Source: Kurthia massiliensis (GTDB lineage: Bacteria > Bacillota > Bacilli > Bacillales_A > Planococcaceae). Taken from it: DNA of 64,000 bases. Numbering within the stretch: position 1 is the first letter of the stretch; the number at the start of each line of letters is the position of its first letter. The position numbers and the translations under genes are program-made. Positions 9,796 through 21,100 of the stretch are shown piece after piece. The stretch spans positions 161,826 to 225,825 of the forward strand of contig NZ_HE610997.1 in the NCBI RefSeq assembly GCF_000285555.1, read 5' to 3'. The notes beneath the pieces are model-generated. The model was not told where the DNA came from and ran no database searches. It saw only the letters and a list, made by a program, of their open reading frames with translations.

Positions 9796-10020
9796 CTATT
9801 GTTTGAACGTGGCTAATACGCGCTTCCCATCCCCATGGTTTGCTATGTAAGATGCCAAATAACCCCTTATTTGTTGTGCATCACGCGTATTAGCAACTTT
9901 TCTTCCGTTGACAGATCGCTTACACCCCTTATGTAAGCCCTCTGGCAAGCTGTTGTGATACAGAAGCGGCAGAAGAAATATGTGATAAAAGCATGAATTG
10001 CATCCATATATGTCCTTAAA
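9796..10020 (-). pseudogene. Possible gene remnant in a 470-base gap
   Basis: No intact gene lies between 9774 and 10245. Reading the minus strand, one frame is open from about 10020 to a TAG at 9796-9798 (roughly 74 codons). Its second half reads RSVNGRKVANTRDAQQIRGY and then LASYIANHGDGKRVLATFKQ, which looks protein-like, but no start codon with a ribosome site is evident and I cannot name a family. A terminator follows 20 bases later, consistent with the 3' end of a former gene. The rest of the gap, 10021-10160, is AT-rich with nothing I can name. Confidence 0.35.
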
Positions 10021-10161
10021 AGTGATTGTTTACTACAATCTTAATAAGTTTTTTTAATAGATAACATTGTACGCTTTAACAATTTCTATTTTACCACCGA
10101 AAAAAGGCGTTTGTACAGTATTTTTTAGAAATTTCTTTATTTTTTCTGTTATAAAACAATG

Positions 10162-10204
10162 AAAAAAGGCTATTCATCATCCCCTAGATGTGAGTGCCTT
10201 TTTC
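10162..10204. terminator. Intrinsic terminator downstream of the small gene at 10246
   Basis: AAAAAGGC...GCCTTTTT outer arms with an inner CATC/GATG and TCA/TGA continuation form a long stem flanked by T runs on both strands. It lies about 40 bases after the minus-strand gene at 10246-10488. Confidence 0.65.
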
Positions 10205-10245
10205 TGTCCCTCGTTATGTAGCTATATCATCTAATTATGCATTCA

Positions 10246-10488
10246 TTAAAGTGAGTATGCGCTAAAGACTTTCTCAAATTGTTTTAGCGTGACACGATCA
10301 GGTTGTTCAAGTAGTTTCTTTTCGACAATTCCGCGCTCGTTAATCATATTTTCTACAGGTTTTAATTGTGCACGATGTAGTTTCAACATTAATTGTCCAT
10401 CCATTTCGTAGTGAATGACATGTGCTGAACGCTCTCTTTGCACAGCTGCTTGATGTAATGATTGAATCGCTTCTGAAAAGTTATTCAT
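10246..10488 (-). CDS. Small hypothetical protein
   Basis: 80 residues, no family recognised. It is hydrophilic, starts MNNFSEAIQSLHQAAVQRER and has no membrane segment or cysteine. The ATG at 10488 has AAGGAG eight bases upstream; a GTG nine bases earlier is too close to that site. It stands alone between terminators, downstream of leuD on the same strand. Coding status rests on the ribosome site, terminator and coherent composition. Confidence 0.65.
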   Translation of the reverse strand: MNNFSEAIQSLHQAAVQRERSAHVIHYEMDGQLMLKLHRAQLKPVENMINERGIVEKKLLEQPDRVTLKQFEKVFSAYSL

Positions 10489-10634
10489 ATGGACCACTCC
10501 TTTTTTACTCTATGTTTAGTATATTGCCTGTTTACTTTTACATAAAACACGTCACTTTTATCACAAAAGAAACTTTGCGTTTAAAATAGTGAATAACGTA
10601 TTTTTTCCAATAAAAACCATCAAAATATAGCATC

Positions 10635-10675
10635 AAAAAAAGGGGGGAAGTTGCAATGTTACAACTTCCCCCTTT
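10635..10675 (-). terminator. Intrinsic terminator of the ilv-leu operon
   Basis: Minus-strand RNA: AAAGGGGGAAGTTG pairs with CAACTTCCCCCCTTT, followed by a U run. It begins about ten bases after the leuD stop and marks the end of ilvBHC-leuABCD. Confidence 0.9.
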
Positions 10676-10685
10676 AACACACTGT

Positions 10686-11276
10686 TTAAGCGAATGTTTT
10701 ACGCTTCGCTTCATAGTTTTGAATATGTTCATCATATTGAATCGTTAATGAAATTTCATCCCAGCCATTCAATAGCGTTTCTTTATAATATGGATCAATC
10801 TCAAAGCGATAAACTTTGTCACCTACTGTTAAAGTTTGATCTTCTAAACTTACAATACCGTCCGTTGGATTTGCTTCAGCTGTTGCTAAAATTTCTTCTA
10901 CTTCTGGAATTGATAGTTCAATCGGTAAAATACCGTTTTTAAAGCAGTTATTATGGAAAATATCTGCATAGCTCGGTGCAACGATGACGTTGAAGCCATA
11001 ATCTAAAATAGCCCACGGTGCATGCTCACGAGATGAACCACAACCAAAGTTATCGTGTGCGACTAAAATGCTTGAGCCTTTATATTGTGGTTTATTTAAT
11101 ACAAAGTTTTCATTTGGTGTACCATCTGCATTGAAACGCCAGTGATAAAATACGTATTGACCGAAGCCTGTACGCTCGATACGTTTTAAAAACTCTTTTG
11201 AAATGATTTGGTCTGTATCTACGTTTTTATGATTAAGCGGTGTTAGCACGCTTTTTACTTTATTAATTGGTTCCAT
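10686..11276 (-). CDS. leuD: 3-isopropylmalate dehydratase small subunit
   Basis: 196 residues, standard for LeuD. It is the swivel subunit partnering LeuC in isomerising 2-isopropylmalate to 3-isopropylmalate in leucine synthesis. Diagnostic segments are NVDTDQIISKEFLKR near the N terminus, FGCGSSREHAPWAI (substrate-binding loop, about residues 73-86) and FHNNCFKNGILPI (about 105-117). Last gene of the operon, 11 bases after leuC. Confidence 0.97.
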   Translation of the reverse strand: MEPINKVKSVLTPLNHKNVDTDQIISKEFLKRIERTGFGQYVFYHWRFNADGTPNENFVLNKPQYKGSSILVAHDNFGCGSSREHAPWAILDYGFNVIVAPSYADIFHNNCFKNGILPIELSIPEVEEILATAEANPTDGIVSLEDQTLTVGDKVYRFEIDPYYKETLLNGWDEISLTIQYDEHIQNYEAKRKTFA

Positions 11277-11287
11277 GAAATCTCCCC

Positions 11288-12694
11288 CTATACAGTTGCT
11301 TTCATAACTTCGCGAATATCAACGAAATGACCAGCAATCGCTGCCGCTGCGGCCATTGGAGGCGATACTAAGTGCGTACGAGAACCCGCACCTTGACGTC
11401 CTTCAAAGTTACGGTTTGATGTAGAGGCACAACGTTCACCTGCTGGTACGACATCTTCATTCATCGCTAAACACATTGAACAACCTGATTCACGCCATTC
11501 AAAACCTGCATCTAAGAAGATTTTGTCTAATCCTTCTTCTTCGGCTTGTTTTTTCACAGAATGAGAACCTGGTACAACGATTGCGCGAACGCCTTCATGT
11601 ACTTTTTGACCTTTTACAACTTCTGATGCGGCACGTAAATCGTGTAGGCGAGAGTTCGTACAAGAACCGATAAACACGTGTTGGATTTCGATATCTGTAA
11701 TTGGTGTACCTGCTTTTAAATCCATATATGCTAACGCTTTTTCTAACGCTTGTTTATCAGATTCCTCTGTGAAATCATCAGCAGTTGGCACTGTTTTCGA
11801 TACGCCAATCCCCATTGATGGGTTTGTACCCCAAGTAACGATTGGTTCGATTTCTGATGCATGAATAATACGTACTTCATCGTATGTCGCATCTTCGTCT
11901 GACGCTAATGATAACCAGTGCGCTGCTGCTTCATCGAACTGTTCTTTCGGTGCATATTTGCGACCGCGTAAGTATTCAACCGTAATCTCATCTGGTGAAA
12001 TTAAGCCCGCTTTTGCACCAGCTTCAATAGACATATTACAAATTGTCATACGTTCTTCCATTGATAGTTTATGAATCGCATCGCCTGTAAATTCAACGAT
12101 GTGACCCGTACCCATATCAATACCGAATTTAGCAATGATCGCTAAAATAATATCTTTTGCTGCAACACCGAAACCTAGTTCACCTTCAACTCGAACTTCC
12201 ATCGTTTTCGGCTTATTTTGCCAAAGTGTTTGTGTGCTTAATACGTGTTCTACTTCTGAAGTACCGATACCGAATGCAATTGCACCGAAAGCACCATGTG
12301 TAGACGTATGTGAGTCACCACAAACGATTGTTTTACCTGGTTGTGTTAAACCAAGTTGTGGCCCAATAACATGGACAATCCCTTGGTCAGGGTGTCCCAT
12401 ATCTGCCAGTTCAACACCGAATTCTTTACAGTTATCTGCAAGCGTTGTAATTTGTTTTTTCGCGATTGGATCGTTAATGACTGGTAGGTTTTGTGTCGGT
12501 ACGTTATGGTCCATCGTCGCAAATGTTAAGTCTGGACGACGTACTTTACGATTGTTTAAACGTAATCCTTCAAACGCTTGTGGACTTGTTACTTCATGTA
12601 CTAAATGTAGATCGATGAATAATAAATCTGGTTTCCCCGGCTCTTCGTATACGATATGATTGTCCCAAACTTTCTCAATAATATTTTTACCCAT
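11288..12694 (-). CDS. leuC: 3-isopropylmalate dehydratase large subunit
   Basis: 468 residues, the usual length of LeuC. It is the [4Fe-4S] aconitase-family subunit. Cluster cysteines are in [10 protein letters not shown] (about residue 347) and [11 protein letters not shown] (about 407 and 410). Also present are [15 protein letters not shown] and NRNFEGRQG, both conserved in the family. It lies between leuB (16 bases away) and leuD in the leu part of the operon. Confidence 0.98.
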   Translation of the reverse strand: MGKNIIEKVWDNHIVYEEPGKPDLLFIDLHLVHEVTSPQAFEGLRLNNRKVRRPDLTFATMDHNVPTQNLPVINDPIAKKQITTLADNCKEFGVELADMGHPDQGIVHVIGPQLGLTQPGKTIVCGDSHTSTHGAFGAIAFGIGTSEVEHVLSTQTLWQNKPKTMEVRVEGELGFGVAAKDIILAIIAKFGIDMGTGHIVEFTGDAIHKLSMEERMTICNMSIEAGAKAGLISPDEITVEYLRGRKYAPKEQFDEAAAHWLSLASDEDATYDEVRIIHASEIEPIVTWGTNPSMGIGVSKTVPTADDFTEESDKQALEKALAYMDLKAGTPITDIEIQHVFIGSCTNSRLHDLRAASEVVKGQKVHEGVRAIVVPGSHSVKKQAEEEGLDKIFLDAGFEWRESGCSMCLAMNEDVVPAGERCASTSNRNFEGRQGAGSRTHLVSPPMAAAAAIAGHFVDIREVMKATV

Positions 12695-12710
12695 AGTTCG
12701 TCATCCTTTC

Positions 12711-13805
12711 TTATAGTAGATTTGCTAGTGTATCTGGTACATATGATGGTTCAATTTCAGCTAATACTTTTTCTGTAAATTCATTTGTCGTTAATGCTTT
12801 TGAACCTTGTGGTGCCATATCACCTGTGAAGAATCCTTGTTCAAAGACGCGTGCAACAGCTTGCTCGATATCTTTCGCTTCTTCTGATAACTCAAATGTA
12901 TATTGTAGAAGCATCGCTGCTGATAAAATCGTTGCTGCTGGGTTAGCAATTCCTAAACCTGCGATATCAGGTGCTGAACCGTGAACAGGTTCGTATAAAC
13001 CGAAGTTATCCCCGCGCATAGAAGCTGATGGTAACACGCCTAGAGAACCTGTAATCACAGATGCTTCATCTGATAAAATGTCGCCGAACATATTTTCAGT
13101 GACGATGACATCATACGATGCAGGATTTGTAATTAATTTCATTGCTGTTGAATCGACTAAGCTATGTTCTACTTCTACATCTGGATAGTCAGCTTTTTTC
13201 TCTTCAACGATTTGACGCCATAAACGGGATGTATCTAACACGTTTGCTTTATCAACAGATGTTAGTTTTTTATTACGTAGGCGCGCTAATTGGAATGCAT
13301 TGTCTACGATACGTTCGATTTCTGGACGTGTATATGTGAGTGTGTCATACGCTTTCTCTTCATCGCGTTCGCGTTCACCGAAGTATAAACCACCTGTTAA
13401 TTCACGAACGATCAGAAGATCTACGTCTTTGACATTTTCTTCTTTTAACGGAGAAGACTTTAACATTGATGGAATTGCTTGTACTGGACGTAGGTTTGAG
13501 AATAAATCAAAGTGCTTACGAATACGTAACAAGCCTTTTTCTGGGCGTAATTCAGATGGATTGTTATCCCATTTCGGGCCACCTACTGCACCTAATAAAA
13601 TCGCGTCACTTGCCTCACATAATTCAATTGTTTCTTGTGGTAATGGATCGTTATATTGGTCGATCGCTGCACCACCAATTGCACCGACGGCAATGTGGAA
13701 TGTGTGGTTATATTTTTGTGCGATTGCTTGTAATACTTGTACTGCACTTGATACGATTTCTGGGCCGATACCATCGCCAGGTAAAGCTGTAATTTTCTTT
13801 TCCAT
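12711..13805 (-). CDS. leuB: 3-isopropylmalate dehydrogenase
   Basis: 364 residues. It begins with ITALPGDGIGPEIV, the nucleotide/substrate-binding start of the isocitrate/isopropylmalate dehydrogenase family, and contains NMFGDILSDEASVITGSLG (Asp residues binding metal) and EPVHGSAPDIAGLGIANPAA (NAD adenosine site). It oxidatively decarboxylates 3-isopropylmalate with NAD+. The gap to leuA is 73 bases and holds an RNA hairpin; leuC follows after 16 bases. Confidence 0.98.
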   Translation of the reverse strand: MEKKITALPGDGIGPEIVSSAVQVLQAIAQKYNHTFHIAVGAIGGAAIDQYNDPLPQETIELCEASDAILLGAVGGPKWDNNPSELRPEKGLLRIRKHFDLFSNLRPVQAIPSMLKSSPLKEENVKDVDLLIVRELTGGLYFGERERDEEKAYDTLTYTRPEIERIVDNAFQLARLRNKKLTSVDKANVLDTSRLWRQIVEEKKADYPDVEVEHSLVDSTAMKLITNPASYDVIVTENMFGDILSDEASVITGSLGVLPSASMRGDNFGLYEPVHGSAPDIAGLGIANPAATILSAAMLLQYTFELSEEAKDIEQAVARVFEQGFFTGDMAPQGSKALTTNEFTEKVLAEIEPSYVPDTLANLL

Positions 13806-13844
13806 TAAAAGTCCCCCTTAAAAGTAAAACATGTATGTAATAGA

Positions 13845-13871
13845 TGAGACTGCCTCAAAGAGACAGCCTCA
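13845..13871 (-). other. Intercistronic RNA hairpin between leuA and leuB
   Basis: In minus-strand RNA TGAGGCTGTCTC and GAGGCAGTCTCA form a complete 12-pair stem around a three-base loop, using two G-U pairs. The same pairing is imperfect on the other strand. No U run follows, so it looks like a processing, stability or translation element, not a terminator. Confidence 0.55.
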
Positions 13872-13878
13872 TAAGTTG

Positions 13879-15423
13879 TTAAACTAATTCTTTTGAACGT
13901 AACTGTAGCTGTGCTTGAATAATTTCACGGTTCACAGCATCTAAGTATGCTTCAGCAGATGCTTTTAGCACGTCTTGTGCAGCGTCGCGTCCGCGGAATT
14001 TTCCGCCTTTATAAGCGATGTTAATAACCGCTTCACCGAGTGCATCGCGACCTGAGCCGACAGAAGATACACGGTAATCTAAAATTTGAACAGGTTCTTC
14101 GACTAATTTTTCAAGTGTATTAAAAATAGCTTCTACAGAACCAGATCCAGTTGAAGCGACCGTAATTTCTTCGCCAGATGGTTTTGTTGCACGCACAGTT
14201 GCTGTCGGAATATTTTCTGTGCCGTATTGTACTTGGACAGATTGTAAAGAATATAACGGAATATCCGCTGTTTCTAGCGTTTCGTCTGTTAACAATGTTA
14301 ATAGATCTTCTTCGTTAATTTCTTTCTTTTTATCTGCTAATGCTTTGAATGCGATGAACGCTTTTTGTAAGCGTGTATCGTCTAAATCGAAGCCCATTTC
14401 AATCGCACGTTCTTTGAAAGCGTGACGACCTGAATGTTTACCTAGTACAAGCGGTACTTTATTTTCACCGACAAGTTCTGGTGTGATGATCTCATACGTT
14501 TCAGGATTTTTAAGTACGCCGTCTTGGTGAATACCTGATTCATGCGCGAACGCATTTTTACCGACGATTGCTTTGTTCGGTTGAACAGGTGAACCTGTCA
14601 ACTTACTTACTAAGCGAGATGTACGTGTAATTTCTGAAAGATTAAGACCTGTATCAACGTTATAAATGTCATTCCGAATGTGTAGTGCTACCCCAATTTC
14701 TTCAAGTGAGGCGTTACCTGCACGTTCACCGATACCGTTGATTGTACACTCTACTTGACGTGCACCATTTTCAACAGCAGCGATTGAGTTTGCAACCGCC
14801 ATTCCTAAGTCATCGTGACAGTGACAAGAGAACTTCACTAAATCACTATTTGGAATTTCTTCAAGTAAGTACTTGAATAAACCGCCATATTCAGCTGGGC
14901 TTGCATAACCAACCGTATCTGGTACGTTGATCGTCGTAGCCCCTGCTTTAATGACTTCATCCATAATACGAACTAAAAACTCGCGATCTGAACGGAAGGC
15001 ATCTTCAGCTGACCATTGCACAAGTGGGAAAAATTTCTTCGCATATTTTACTGCCGCAACGCTCGCTTCAATAACTTCTTCCGGTGTTTTGTTTAGTTTG
15101 TACTTCATGTGGATCGGGCTTGTCGCAAGGAATACATGGATATGTGGGTTTTCAGCATGTTTTAATGCTTCCCAAGACACATCAATATCTTTTTGCATCG
15201 CACGAGCAAGTCCTGTAACAGTTGAGTTCTTCACTGTTTTTGCGATACGTGATACAGCTTCGAAGTCGCCAGGTGATGATGCAGGGAAACCTGCTTCGAT
15301 AATCGTTACACCTAGACGTTCTAACTGCTTCGCAATTTCAAGTTTCTCTCCAGTATTTAAGTTAATACCTGCTGACTGTTCTCCATCACGAAGGGTTGTA
15401 TCAAAGATATCAATCTTCGTCAT
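13879..15423 (-). CDS. leuA: 2-isopropylmalate synthase
   Basis: 514 residues, full-length LeuA type 1. It condenses acetyl-CoA with 2-ketoisovalerate in the first committed step to leucine. The HMGL-like barrel starts with [15 protein letters not shown], and the metal-binding HxH is in [15 protein letters not shown] (about residues 200-214). The C-terminal third is the LeuA allosteric domain, the site of leucine feedback inhibition in the family. It starts one base after the ilvC stop region, so ilvC and leuA are tightly linked. Confidence 0.98.
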   Translation of the reverse strand: MTKIDIFDTTLRDGEQSAGINLNTGEKLEIAKQLERLGVTIIEAGFPASSPGDFEAVSRIAKTVKNSTVTGLARAMQKDIDVSWEALKHAENPHIHVFLATSPIHMKYKLNKTPEEVIEASVAAVKYAKKFFPLVQWSAEDAFRSDREFLVRIMDEVIKAGATTINVPDTVGYASPAEYGGLFKYLLEEIPNSDLVKFSCHCHDDLGMAVANSIAAVENGARQVECTINGIGERAGNASLEEIGVALHIRNDIYNVDTGLNLSEITRTSRLVSKLTGSPVQPNKAIVGKNAFAHESGIHQDGVLKNPETYEIITPELVGENKVPLVLGKHSGRHAFKERAIEMGFDLDDTRLQKAFIAFKALADKKKEINEEDLLTLLTDETLETADIPLYSLQSVQVQYGTENIPTATVRATKPSGEEITVASTGSGSVEAIFNTLEKLVEEPVQILDYRVSSVGSGRDALGEAVINIAYKGGKFRGRDAAQDVLKASAEAYLDAVNREIIQAQLQLRSKELV

Positions 15424-15424
15424 A

Positions 15425-16471
<1,047 letters not shown>

Positions 16472-16512
16472 TTAGTCTTTTTTTGTTTGTTTTTTGTATG
16501 TGTGTGTAACTT

Positions 16513-17028
16513 TTATTGTAAAAGCGAAAGTTGTGTTTTCTGTTGTAGCTGTGAATCACGAACAAACGCTGTAACACCAGTACGAGTTAATTCTTTGATG
16601 CCATACGGTTTTACGAGTTCAATGAAGGCATCGATTTTTTCAGGTGAACCAACCACTTGATAAGTGACAACATTTTTACCGATGTCAATCACTTGTCCGC
16701 GGAACGGATCGATGATTGAATTAATTTCACCACGTAAGTTTGGTGGTGCAACGACTTTGATTAATGCTAATTCGCGGATAACCGTCGATTTATCAGTAAT
16801 GTCGTTCACTTTAATAACGTCGATTTGTTTTGATAATTGCTTCACAAGTTGTTCAATTTTGCGTTCATCTTCTACATTAACGATGAATGTCATTTTTGAA
16901 ACGCCAACTTGTTCTGTGTGGCCTACTGTAATGCTTTCAATATTGAATTGACGCTTCATTAGTAAGCCTGTCACGCGGTTAAGCACACCGCTTTGATTAA
17001 TTACTGTTACCGTAATGATACGTTTCAT
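16513..17028 (-). CDS. ilvH: Acetolactate synthase small (regulatory) subunit
   Basis: 171 residues. It has an N-terminal ACT domain beginning [20 protein letters not shown] (valine-binding in the family) and a C-terminal IlvH domain. It controls the activity and feedback sensitivity of IlvB. Its ATG overlaps the ilvB stop by four bases (ATGA), typical of subunits made in fixed ratio. Called ilvN in some genomes. Confidence 0.97.
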   Translation of the reverse strand: MKRIITVTVINQSGVLNRVTGLLMKRQFNIESITVGHTEQVGVSKMTFIVNVEDERKIEQLVKQLSKQIDVIKVNDITDKSTVIRELALIKVVAPPNLRGEINSIIDPFRGQVIDIGKNVVTYQVVGSPEKIDAFIELVKPYGIKELTRTGVTAFVRDSQLQQKTQLSLLQ

Positions 17029-18770
17029 GCTTTTTCCACTCCAATCATCTCATCTAAGCCTGCGCCTGGTGCAACCATTGGCGTTACAAGCTCTAATTGC
17101 TTCACGCGGCAATCAACAAGCACTGGGCCGTCATATGCTAATGCTTCTGCTAATTGTTCTTTTGCAGTTGCAGGATTATCAATGACGTATCCTTTAATGC
17201 CGTATGCTGCTGCCAGTTGTACAAAGTCAGGTTGTACAGGCATTAGTGAAGATGAGTAACGTTCATCGTAGAATGATTGTTGCCATTGGCGAACCATTCC
17301 TAAACAAGCGTTGTTTAGCATGATTACTTTTACTGGTAAGTTAAATTCCTGTAATAACCCTAACTCTTGTAGCGTCATTTGGAATCCTGCATCGCCGACG
17401 ATTGAGATGACTTGTTCATCTGGGAAGGCGAATTGCGCTCCGATGGCAGCTGGGAAACCGAATCCCATCGTACCAAGTCCACCGGATGTTACCCAACGAT
17501 GATCTTTTTTGAATGAGAAGTATTGTGCAGCAAACATTTGGTGTTGACCAACGTCTGTTGTAACGATTGCTTCACCATTCGTTAATTCATCAAGTGCTTC
17601 TAACACATGTTGTGGTAACATAGCGCCTTCTGCATCTTCTTCATACCAGTATGGATATTGTTCACGCCATTCATTTAATTGCGCTGTCCATGCTGAAAAA
17701 TCTGACGTTTCAAAGTCTTGTTTTAATAATGCTTTTAACGCTTCTTTTGCATCTGATACGATCGGTACATCTGTCGGTACGTTTTTACCGATTTCTGCAG
17801 GGTCGATATCGATGTGAATGATTTTAGCGTTCGGTGCGAATTTTTGTAAGTTACCTGTTAAACGGTCATCAAAGCGGGAACCGATATTTAATAACACGTC
17901 TGCTTCTGAAATCCCCATATTTGAGACGTACGTACCGTGCATGCCGGCCATACCGTAGAAATTTTCATGTGTATTATCGATTGTGCCAAGTCCTAGTAAT
18001 GTATTAACTACTGGGAAGTTGTGACGTTCAACAAACTCATTAAATTCTGCTTTTGCATCCGCTGCTAACACGCCTGCGCCTGCAAGCACTAGCGGTTTTT
18101 GAGCTGTTTTTAATAACTCGATTGCTTTTTTAATTTGTAAGAAGTTTGGACGTAATGTCGGCTGATACCCCGGTAAGTTGATCGGTTGATCTTCATACGC
18201 TGCTTCATCAAAGATGGCATTGGCGATATTTTTTGGGAAATCGACAACGACTGGTCCTTTACGACCTGTATTCGCAATGTGGAACGCTTCTTTAATGATG
18301 CGAGGTACATCTTGTACGTCTTTTACTTGATAGTTATGTTTTGTAATAGGCTGTGTAATGCCGACGATATCAGCTTCTTGGAATGCATCGGTACCGACAA
18401 CAGTCGTTGCGACTTGCCCAGTGAATACAACTAATGGAAGAGAATCCATCATGGCATCTGTAATACCGGTAACGAGGTTTGTTGCCCCTGGTCCTGATGT
18501 CGCAATGACGACACCTGGTTTTCCTGTTACACGAGCATATCCTTCTGCTGCGTGGATCGCGCCTTGTTCATGGCGTGCCAAAATGTGTTTAATTGGGTTA
18601 CGGTAAAGCGCATCGTATAATGGTAATACCGCACCACCCGGATAACCGAAAATAATGTCAACATCTTGATTTTTTAATGATTCAATGAAGATTTCTGCAC
18701 CTGTTTTCGGTTTCGTCTCTGTTTGTTTTTCTGCCTGATTTGAATGTTTTATGTCAAGTTCTGCACTCAT
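17025..18770 (-). CDS. ilvB: Acetolactate synthase large (catalytic) subunit
   Basis: 581 residues. It is a ThDP-, FAD- and Mg-dependent enzyme that joins pyruvate to pyruvate or 2-ketobutyrate. The catalytic Glu68 is in [16 protein letters not shown], and the ThDP/Mg motif is the GDAGFQM segment at about 449 followed by [12 protein letters not shown]. The first 22 residues are a variable polar leader. GGAGG lies 11 bases before the ATG. It is first in ilvBHC-leuABCD, behind a T-box leader and a CodY-like box. Confidence 0.98.
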   Translation of the reverse strand: MSAELDIKHSNQAEKQTETKPKTGAEIFIESLKNQDVDIIFGYPGGAVLPLYDALYRNPIKHILARHEQGAIHAAEGYARVTGKPGVVIATSGPGATNLVTGITDAMMDSLPLVVFTGQVATTVVGTDAFQEADIVGITQPITKHNYQVKDVQDVPRIIKEAFHIANTGRKGPVVVDFPKNIANAIFDEAAYEDQPINLPGYQPTLRPNFLQIKKAIELLKTAQKPLVLAGAGVLAADAKAEFNEFVERHNFPVVNTLLGLGTIDNTHENFYGMAGMHGTYVSNMGISEADVLLNIGSRFDDRLTGNLQKFAPNAKIIHIDIDPAEIGKNVPTDVPIVSDAKEALKALLKQDFETSDFSAWTAQLNEWREQYPYWYEEDAEGAMLPQHVLEALDELTNGEAIVTTDVGQHQMFAAQYFSFKKDHRWVTSGGLGTMGFGFPAAIGAQFAFPDEQVISIVGDAGFQMTLQELGLLQEFNLPVKVIMLNNACLGMVRQWQQSFYDERYSSSLMPVQPDFVQLAAAYGIKGYVIDNPATAKEQLAEALAYDGPVLVDCRVKQLELVTPMVAPGAGLDEMIGVEKA

Positions 18771-18809
18771 ATGCTTTGGCTCCTCCCTACCTTTAAATAC
18801 GTATTCACT

Positions 18810-19090
18810 AAAAAAAGTTTCTTCATGCCACGCAAAATAAATATAATTGCCTGTTTGCGTAGGGATGAAAAAACTTTCATGGTACCACCCTGCTTCATCA
18901 ATTAAGTTACCTTAACTGACCTCATCGAGCTATTTAGCCCATTTTTGTAACGAGTGCAAGCACTCGGAACGACCTAATCGCTTACGCTTTTAGCCACCCA
19001 CTCAGAGGGGATGTCGAATATAGTTGGCTACTGATTCACACCGACCATCAGCTCTCTGTAAAGTCCAGGTCTATATTCTTTAACCTCTTC
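18810..19090 (-). promoter_or_regulatory. T-box leader of the ilv-leu operon, probable Ile specifier
   Basis: Stem I lies at about 18990-19085: AGAGG...CCTCT and AATATAG...CTATATT close a specifier loop, and the strand between contains the conserved AGAGAGCTGATGG and GGTGTGAATCAG segments. The loop's 3' side reads CGACATCC, making AUC (Ile) the likely specifier; a CUC (Leu) just after it is part of the stem. The T-box AGGGTGGTACC is at 18881-18891. The competing terminator spans 18810-18876: AAGTTTTTTCAT pairs perfectly with ATGAAGAAACTT plus ACGCAAA with TTTGCGT, then a U run. Uncharged tRNA should stabilise the antiterminator and allow readthrough into ilvB. Confidence 0.93.
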
Positions 19091-19095
19091 AACGC

Positions 19096-19121
19096 ATTAT
19101 ATATTCAATTTTCTGAAATTT
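19096..19121 (-). promoter_or_regulatory. ilvB promoter -10 with overlapping CodY box
   Basis: A TATAAT -10 occupies 19096-19101 in minus orientation. At 19107-19121 the plus strand reads AATTTTCTGAAATTT, matching the CodY consensus AATTTTCWGAAAATT at 14 of 15 positions. It lies in the spacer/-35 region and overlaps the end of ilvD, placed well for repression when branched-chain amino acids and GTP are high. Confidence 0.75.
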
Positions 19122-20787
19122 AGTATTTCATTGTACCGCCAGTTGATGCAGATGTTACTAAACGAGAGTAACGTGCAAGCCAACCTTTTTTGATTTTTGG
19201 CTCAAACTCTGGTAAGTTTTCCGCACGTTTCGCTAGTTCTTCATCAGATACTTCAACATTAATCGTACGGTTTGGTAAATCAATCGTGATGATATCGCCA
19301 TCATTTACTAATGCGATTGGGCCACCTTCTGCTGCTTCTGGTGAAATATGACCGATTGAGATACCACGAGATGCGCCGCTGAAGCGACCGTCTGTAATAA
19401 GGGCTACTTCTTTACCTAAACCGCGACCTTGAATCGCTGATGTCGGTGCAAGCATTTCTGGCATCCCTGGACCACCTTTTGGACCTTCGTAGCGAATGAC
19501 AACAACGTGTCCAGCTTGAACTGTGCCATCGTCGATTGCTGCTTGAGCAGCGTCTTGTGAGTCGAAGCAAATCGCTTCACCGCGGAATGTTTGGATTGAA
19601 GGATCTACAGCGCCGACTTTAATGACACTACCGTTCGGTGCGATGTTACCGAATAAAATTGATAAACCACCGACTTTGCTATACGGATCATCTTTCGTGC
19701 GAATCACTTGCGTATTCGTAATTTCATGACCAGCAACATTTTCACGCATCGTTTTCCCTGTAACCGTAATACGATCTGGGTGAATCGCGCCTGGAATTTT
19801 CGTTAATTCATTAATAATCGCTGAAATCCCGCCTGATAAATGAATATCATGCATTGAGTAGTTCGATGCTGGCATAATTTTCGCTAAATATGGCACGCGT
19901 GCTGCTACTTTATTAATATCTTCAATGTTGTAATCAATTTCAGCTTCATGCGCTAATGCTAATGTATGAAGAACTGTATTTGTTGAACCACCCATCGCCA
20001 TATCTAGCGCGAACGCATCGTCGATTGCTTCTTTTGTGACGATATCACGTGGTTTGACGTCATTTTTAACCATATCCACTAAATGACGCGCCGCTTGTTT
20101 AATTAACTCATGACGTTCTTTTGACGTTGCAAGAATTGTTGCATTTCCTGGAACTGTTAAACCGACCATTTCCATTAGTGAGTTCATTGAGTTCGCTGTG
20201 AACATACCTGAACAAGAACCACATGTTGGACAAGCGTTTTGTTCGATGTCTAACAATTCCGCTTCGCTCATGCGGCCACTTTTGTAAGCGCCGACACCTT
20301 CGAATACAGAAGTAAGTGATAATGTGTCACCTTTTGATGAAACGCCCGCTTCCATCGGACCGCCTGTTACGAAAATAGATGGTACGTTTGTACGAACAGC
20401 CGCCATTAACATCCCTGGTGTGATTTTGTCACAATTCGGAATATAGAACACACCGTCGAACCAGTGTGCGTTAATAACTGTTTCTGCGCTATCGGCGATT
20501 AGTTCACGTGATGGTAACGAATAGCGCATCCCGATATGCCCCATCGCGATCCCATCATCTACACCGATTGTATTGAATTCGAATGGAATACCACCCGCTT
20601 CAATGATTGCTTGTTTTACGACTTTACCGAACTCTTGGAGATGTACATGCCCTGGAATAATATCAATATAAGAGTTACAAATACCGATAAATGGCTTGTC
20701 TAAATCTTTTGTTTTCACACCTGCTGCATAAAGCAGGCTGCGGTGTGGTGCACGATCGACACCTTTTTTTATCATATCACTACGCAT
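19120..20787 (-). CDS. ilvD: Dihydroxy-acid dehydratase
   Basis: 555 residues, the normal length. It is an Fe-S dehydratase giving 2-keto acids for valine and isoleucine. The cluster cysteines are in [11 protein letters not shown] and [17 protein letters not shown], and SDGRFSGA-like catalytic sequence appears as [17 protein letters not shown] (about residues 460-476). It ends 350 bases before ilvB and has its own promoter; with a T-box terminator between, its transcript probably does not feed freely into ilvB. Confidence 0.98.
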   Translation of the reverse strand: MRSDMIKKGVDRAPHRSLLYAAGVKTKDLDKPFIGICNSYIDIIPGHVHLQEFGKVVKQAIIEAGGIPFEFNTIGVDDGIAMGHIGMRYSLPSRELIADSAETVINAHWFDGVFYIPNCDKITPGMLMAAVRTNVPSIFVTGGPMEAGVSSKGDTLSLTSVFEGVGAYKSGRMSEAELLDIEQNACPTCGSCSGMFTANSMNSLMEMVGLTVPGNATILATSKERHELIKQAARHLVDMVKNDVKPRDIVTKEAIDDAFALDMAMGGSTNTVLHTLALAHEAEIDYNIEDINKVAARVPYLAKIMPASNYSMHDIHLSGGISAIINELTKIPGAIHPDRITVTGKTMRENVAGHEITNTQVIRTKDDPYSKVGGLSILFGNIAPNGSVIKVGAVDPSIQTFRGEAICFDSQDAAQAAIDDGTVQAGHVVVIRYEGPKGGPGMPEMLAPTSAIQGRGLGKEVALITDGRFSGASRGISIGHISPEAAEGGPIALVNDGDIITIDLPNRTINVEVSDEELAKRAENLPEFEPKIKKGWLARYSRLVTSASTGGTMKY

Positions 20788-20920
20788 ATTCTACACCTCT
20801 TCTATATCTAAGTACCGAGGAGTATCAGTTATCAATTCTAGTTGACCCGCTGCTACTTCTTGTGGACTTTATCAACGTTTTGTAGCTCATCGCTTCAAAT
20901 ACGTTTTTTAAATTGTTGTT

Positions 20921-20976
20921 ATCATAGTATGTAAACAGCATGAAGTCAACAGGCTATTTTGAATTATCAGACAATT
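20921..20976 (-). promoter_or_regulatory. ilvD promoter with upstream CodY-like box
   Basis: TTGACT (-35, 20944-20949) and TATGAT (-10, 20921-20926) are separated by exactly 17 bases on the minus strand. Just upstream, 20962-20976 reads AATTATCAGACAATT, 13 of 15 matches to the CodY consensus. The transcript would have a leader of about 125 bases before ilvD. That leader lacks the T-box core sequence, though GTTGA...TCAAC can form a stem. Confidence 0.7.
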
Positions 20977-21057
20977 GAGAAAATAATTTTGTGGAAAAAG
21001 CTACGTAAACCCGCTTAATTGCGCTAATTTGCTCATTTTTGAATTTTTCAAAAAAAT

Positions 21058-21099
21058 TAAAAAATTTTCTCATGCAATATATTGCGTAAAAAATTTTCA
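21058..21099 (-). terminator. Weak AT-rich terminator candidate after the FAD oxidase
   Basis: GCAATATATTGC and flanking AAAATTTT arms can fold in minus-strand RNA, followed by two U-rich stretches. The stem is AT-rich with little loop, so this is tentative. The rest of 20977-21057 holds nothing else I can name. Confidence 0.35.
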
Positions 21100-21100
21100 A

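Noticed and set aside
12135-12659. Plus-strand reading frame of 174 codons inside leuC
   Set aside because: It is the antisense shadow of leuC; no ribosome site and composition follows the opposite strand's codons.
20788-20913. Possible T-box in the ilvD leader
   Set aside because: The AGGGTGGTACC core and a terminator/antiterminator pair are missing; only a small stem is seen.
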